Below, one piece after another: positions 7,946 to 8,252 of a DNA stretch of 8,252 bases. The notes below the pieces were generated by a model. The model made no database searches. It was not told the origin of the DNA and saw only the letters and a program-made list of their open reading frames with translations. A program made the position numbers and the translations under genes. Origin of the DNA: Bacteroidota bacterium (lineage in GTDB: Bacteria > Bacteroidota > Bacteroidia > Bacteroidales > JAAYUG01); the NCBI GenBank assembly GCA_021812865.1, contig JAKAMP010000098.1, forward strand, positions 1 through 8,252, in the 5' to 3' direction. Position 1 is the first letter of the stretch. Each line of letters opens with the position of its first letter.

Positions 7946-8252
7946 ATGCCCAGGAACAGGAAAAAAGTTTTTTCCGAGCTTAAGAATATTGAGATCGTCG
8001 ATCTCGCTGCAGAAGGCAAAGCGGTTGCACGTGCCGACAACATGGTGGTTTTCGTAACCGGAGCCATTCCCGGCGATGTGGCCGACCTGAAAGTACTCAA
8101 AAAGAAAAAGAACTTCATGGAGGCTGTGCCGGTTAAGTTTCATACCTATTCGAATTTGCGCACGAAGCCTGTATGCAGTCATTTCGGCACATGCGGAGGC
8201 TGCACCTGGCAGCAGATGGATTACACCCACCAGTTGTACTACAAGGAAAAAC
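7946..8252 (+). CDS. rlmD: 23S rRNA (uracil-1939-C5)-methyltransferase RlmD (RumA family), N-terminal part
   Basis: Partial gene: 102 codons are visible and it runs off the right edge. Residues about 12-64 form a TRAM-type RNA-binding beta barrel, with the typical run VDLAAEGKAVARADNMVVFV (18-37) and then GAIPGDVADLKVLKKKKNF (39-57). Next comes the cysteine cluster C77-x5-C83-G-G-C86 followed by TWQQMDYTHQLYYKEK, the start of the [4Fe-4S] site found in RumA-type enzymes; the fourth Cys and the SAM-binding catalytic domain are beyond the window. Family members use SAM to make 5-methyluridine in 23S rRNA. RlmD is the usual Bacteroidetes annotation, but the paralogous positions (RlmC, RlmCD or tRNA TrmA-like) cannot be excluded from this fragment. 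The ATG at 7946 is chosen because it gives the usual short basic N-terminus (MPRNRKK). Divergent from the ABC-F gene across 165 bp. Confidence 0.88.
   Translation, partial: MPRNRKKVFSELKNIEIVDLAAEGKAVARADNMVVFVTGAIPGDVADLKVLKKKKNFMEAVPVKFHTYSNLRTKPVCSHFGTCGGCTWQQMDYTHQLYYKEK

Noticed and set aside
7838..8230. A 130-codon minus-strand open frame opposite rlmD
   Set aside because: The plus strand encodes the TRAM domain and the Cys cluster; the opposite frame resembles nothing I know.

Overview
The window looks like ordinary chromosomal housekeeping DNA from a member of the Bacteroidota, probably Bacteroidales-like. The evidence is a GWxTD-domain lipoprotein, a Bacteroidetes-type M64 peptidase N-terminus, promoter-like boxes of the form TAnnTTTG or TAnnTTCG instead of E. 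coli -10 boxes, few Shine-Dalgarno sequences, and very AT-rich spacers between moderate-GC genes. I see no mobile element, tRNA, rRNA, CRISPR array or defence cassette.

Layout from left to right: (1) 1-427, minus strand, the start of a secreted M64 (IgA-peptidase family) protein that runs off the left edge. (2) 626-1855, plus strand, a YbdG-type mechanosensitive channel, divergent from the peptidase across a 198-bp spacer with a strong dyad. (3) 1936-3315, minus strand, an Amt ammonium transporter, convergent with the channel and separated from it by a hairpin. (4) 3316-3611, a very AT-rich spacer holding the amt leader and promoter region and a clear intrinsic terminator for the next operon. 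(5) 5657-3612, minus strand, a two-gene operon of a GWxTD lipoprotein and the 23S rRNA methyltransferase RlmB. The two genes lie in the same reading frame, 12 nt apart, and rlmB apparently starts at TTG. (6) 5658-5839, a spacer with a promoter-like site and paired repeats. (7) 7780-5840, minus strand, a two-cassette ABC-F ATPase. (8) 7946 to the right edge, plus strand, the start of the 23S rRNA m5U methyltransferase RlmD, divergent from the ABC-F gene.

Three of the genes act on or at the ribosome (RlmB, ABC-F, RlmD). The others are envelope or periplasmic proteins (channel, ammonium transporter, lipoprotein, secreted peptidase). I found no convincing new multi-gene system. The points most worth checking are the repeats upstream of the GWxTD operon, the in-frame stop and TTG junction between GWxTD and rlmB, the altered ABC signature in the first ABC-F cassette, and the dyad between the peptidase and channel genes.
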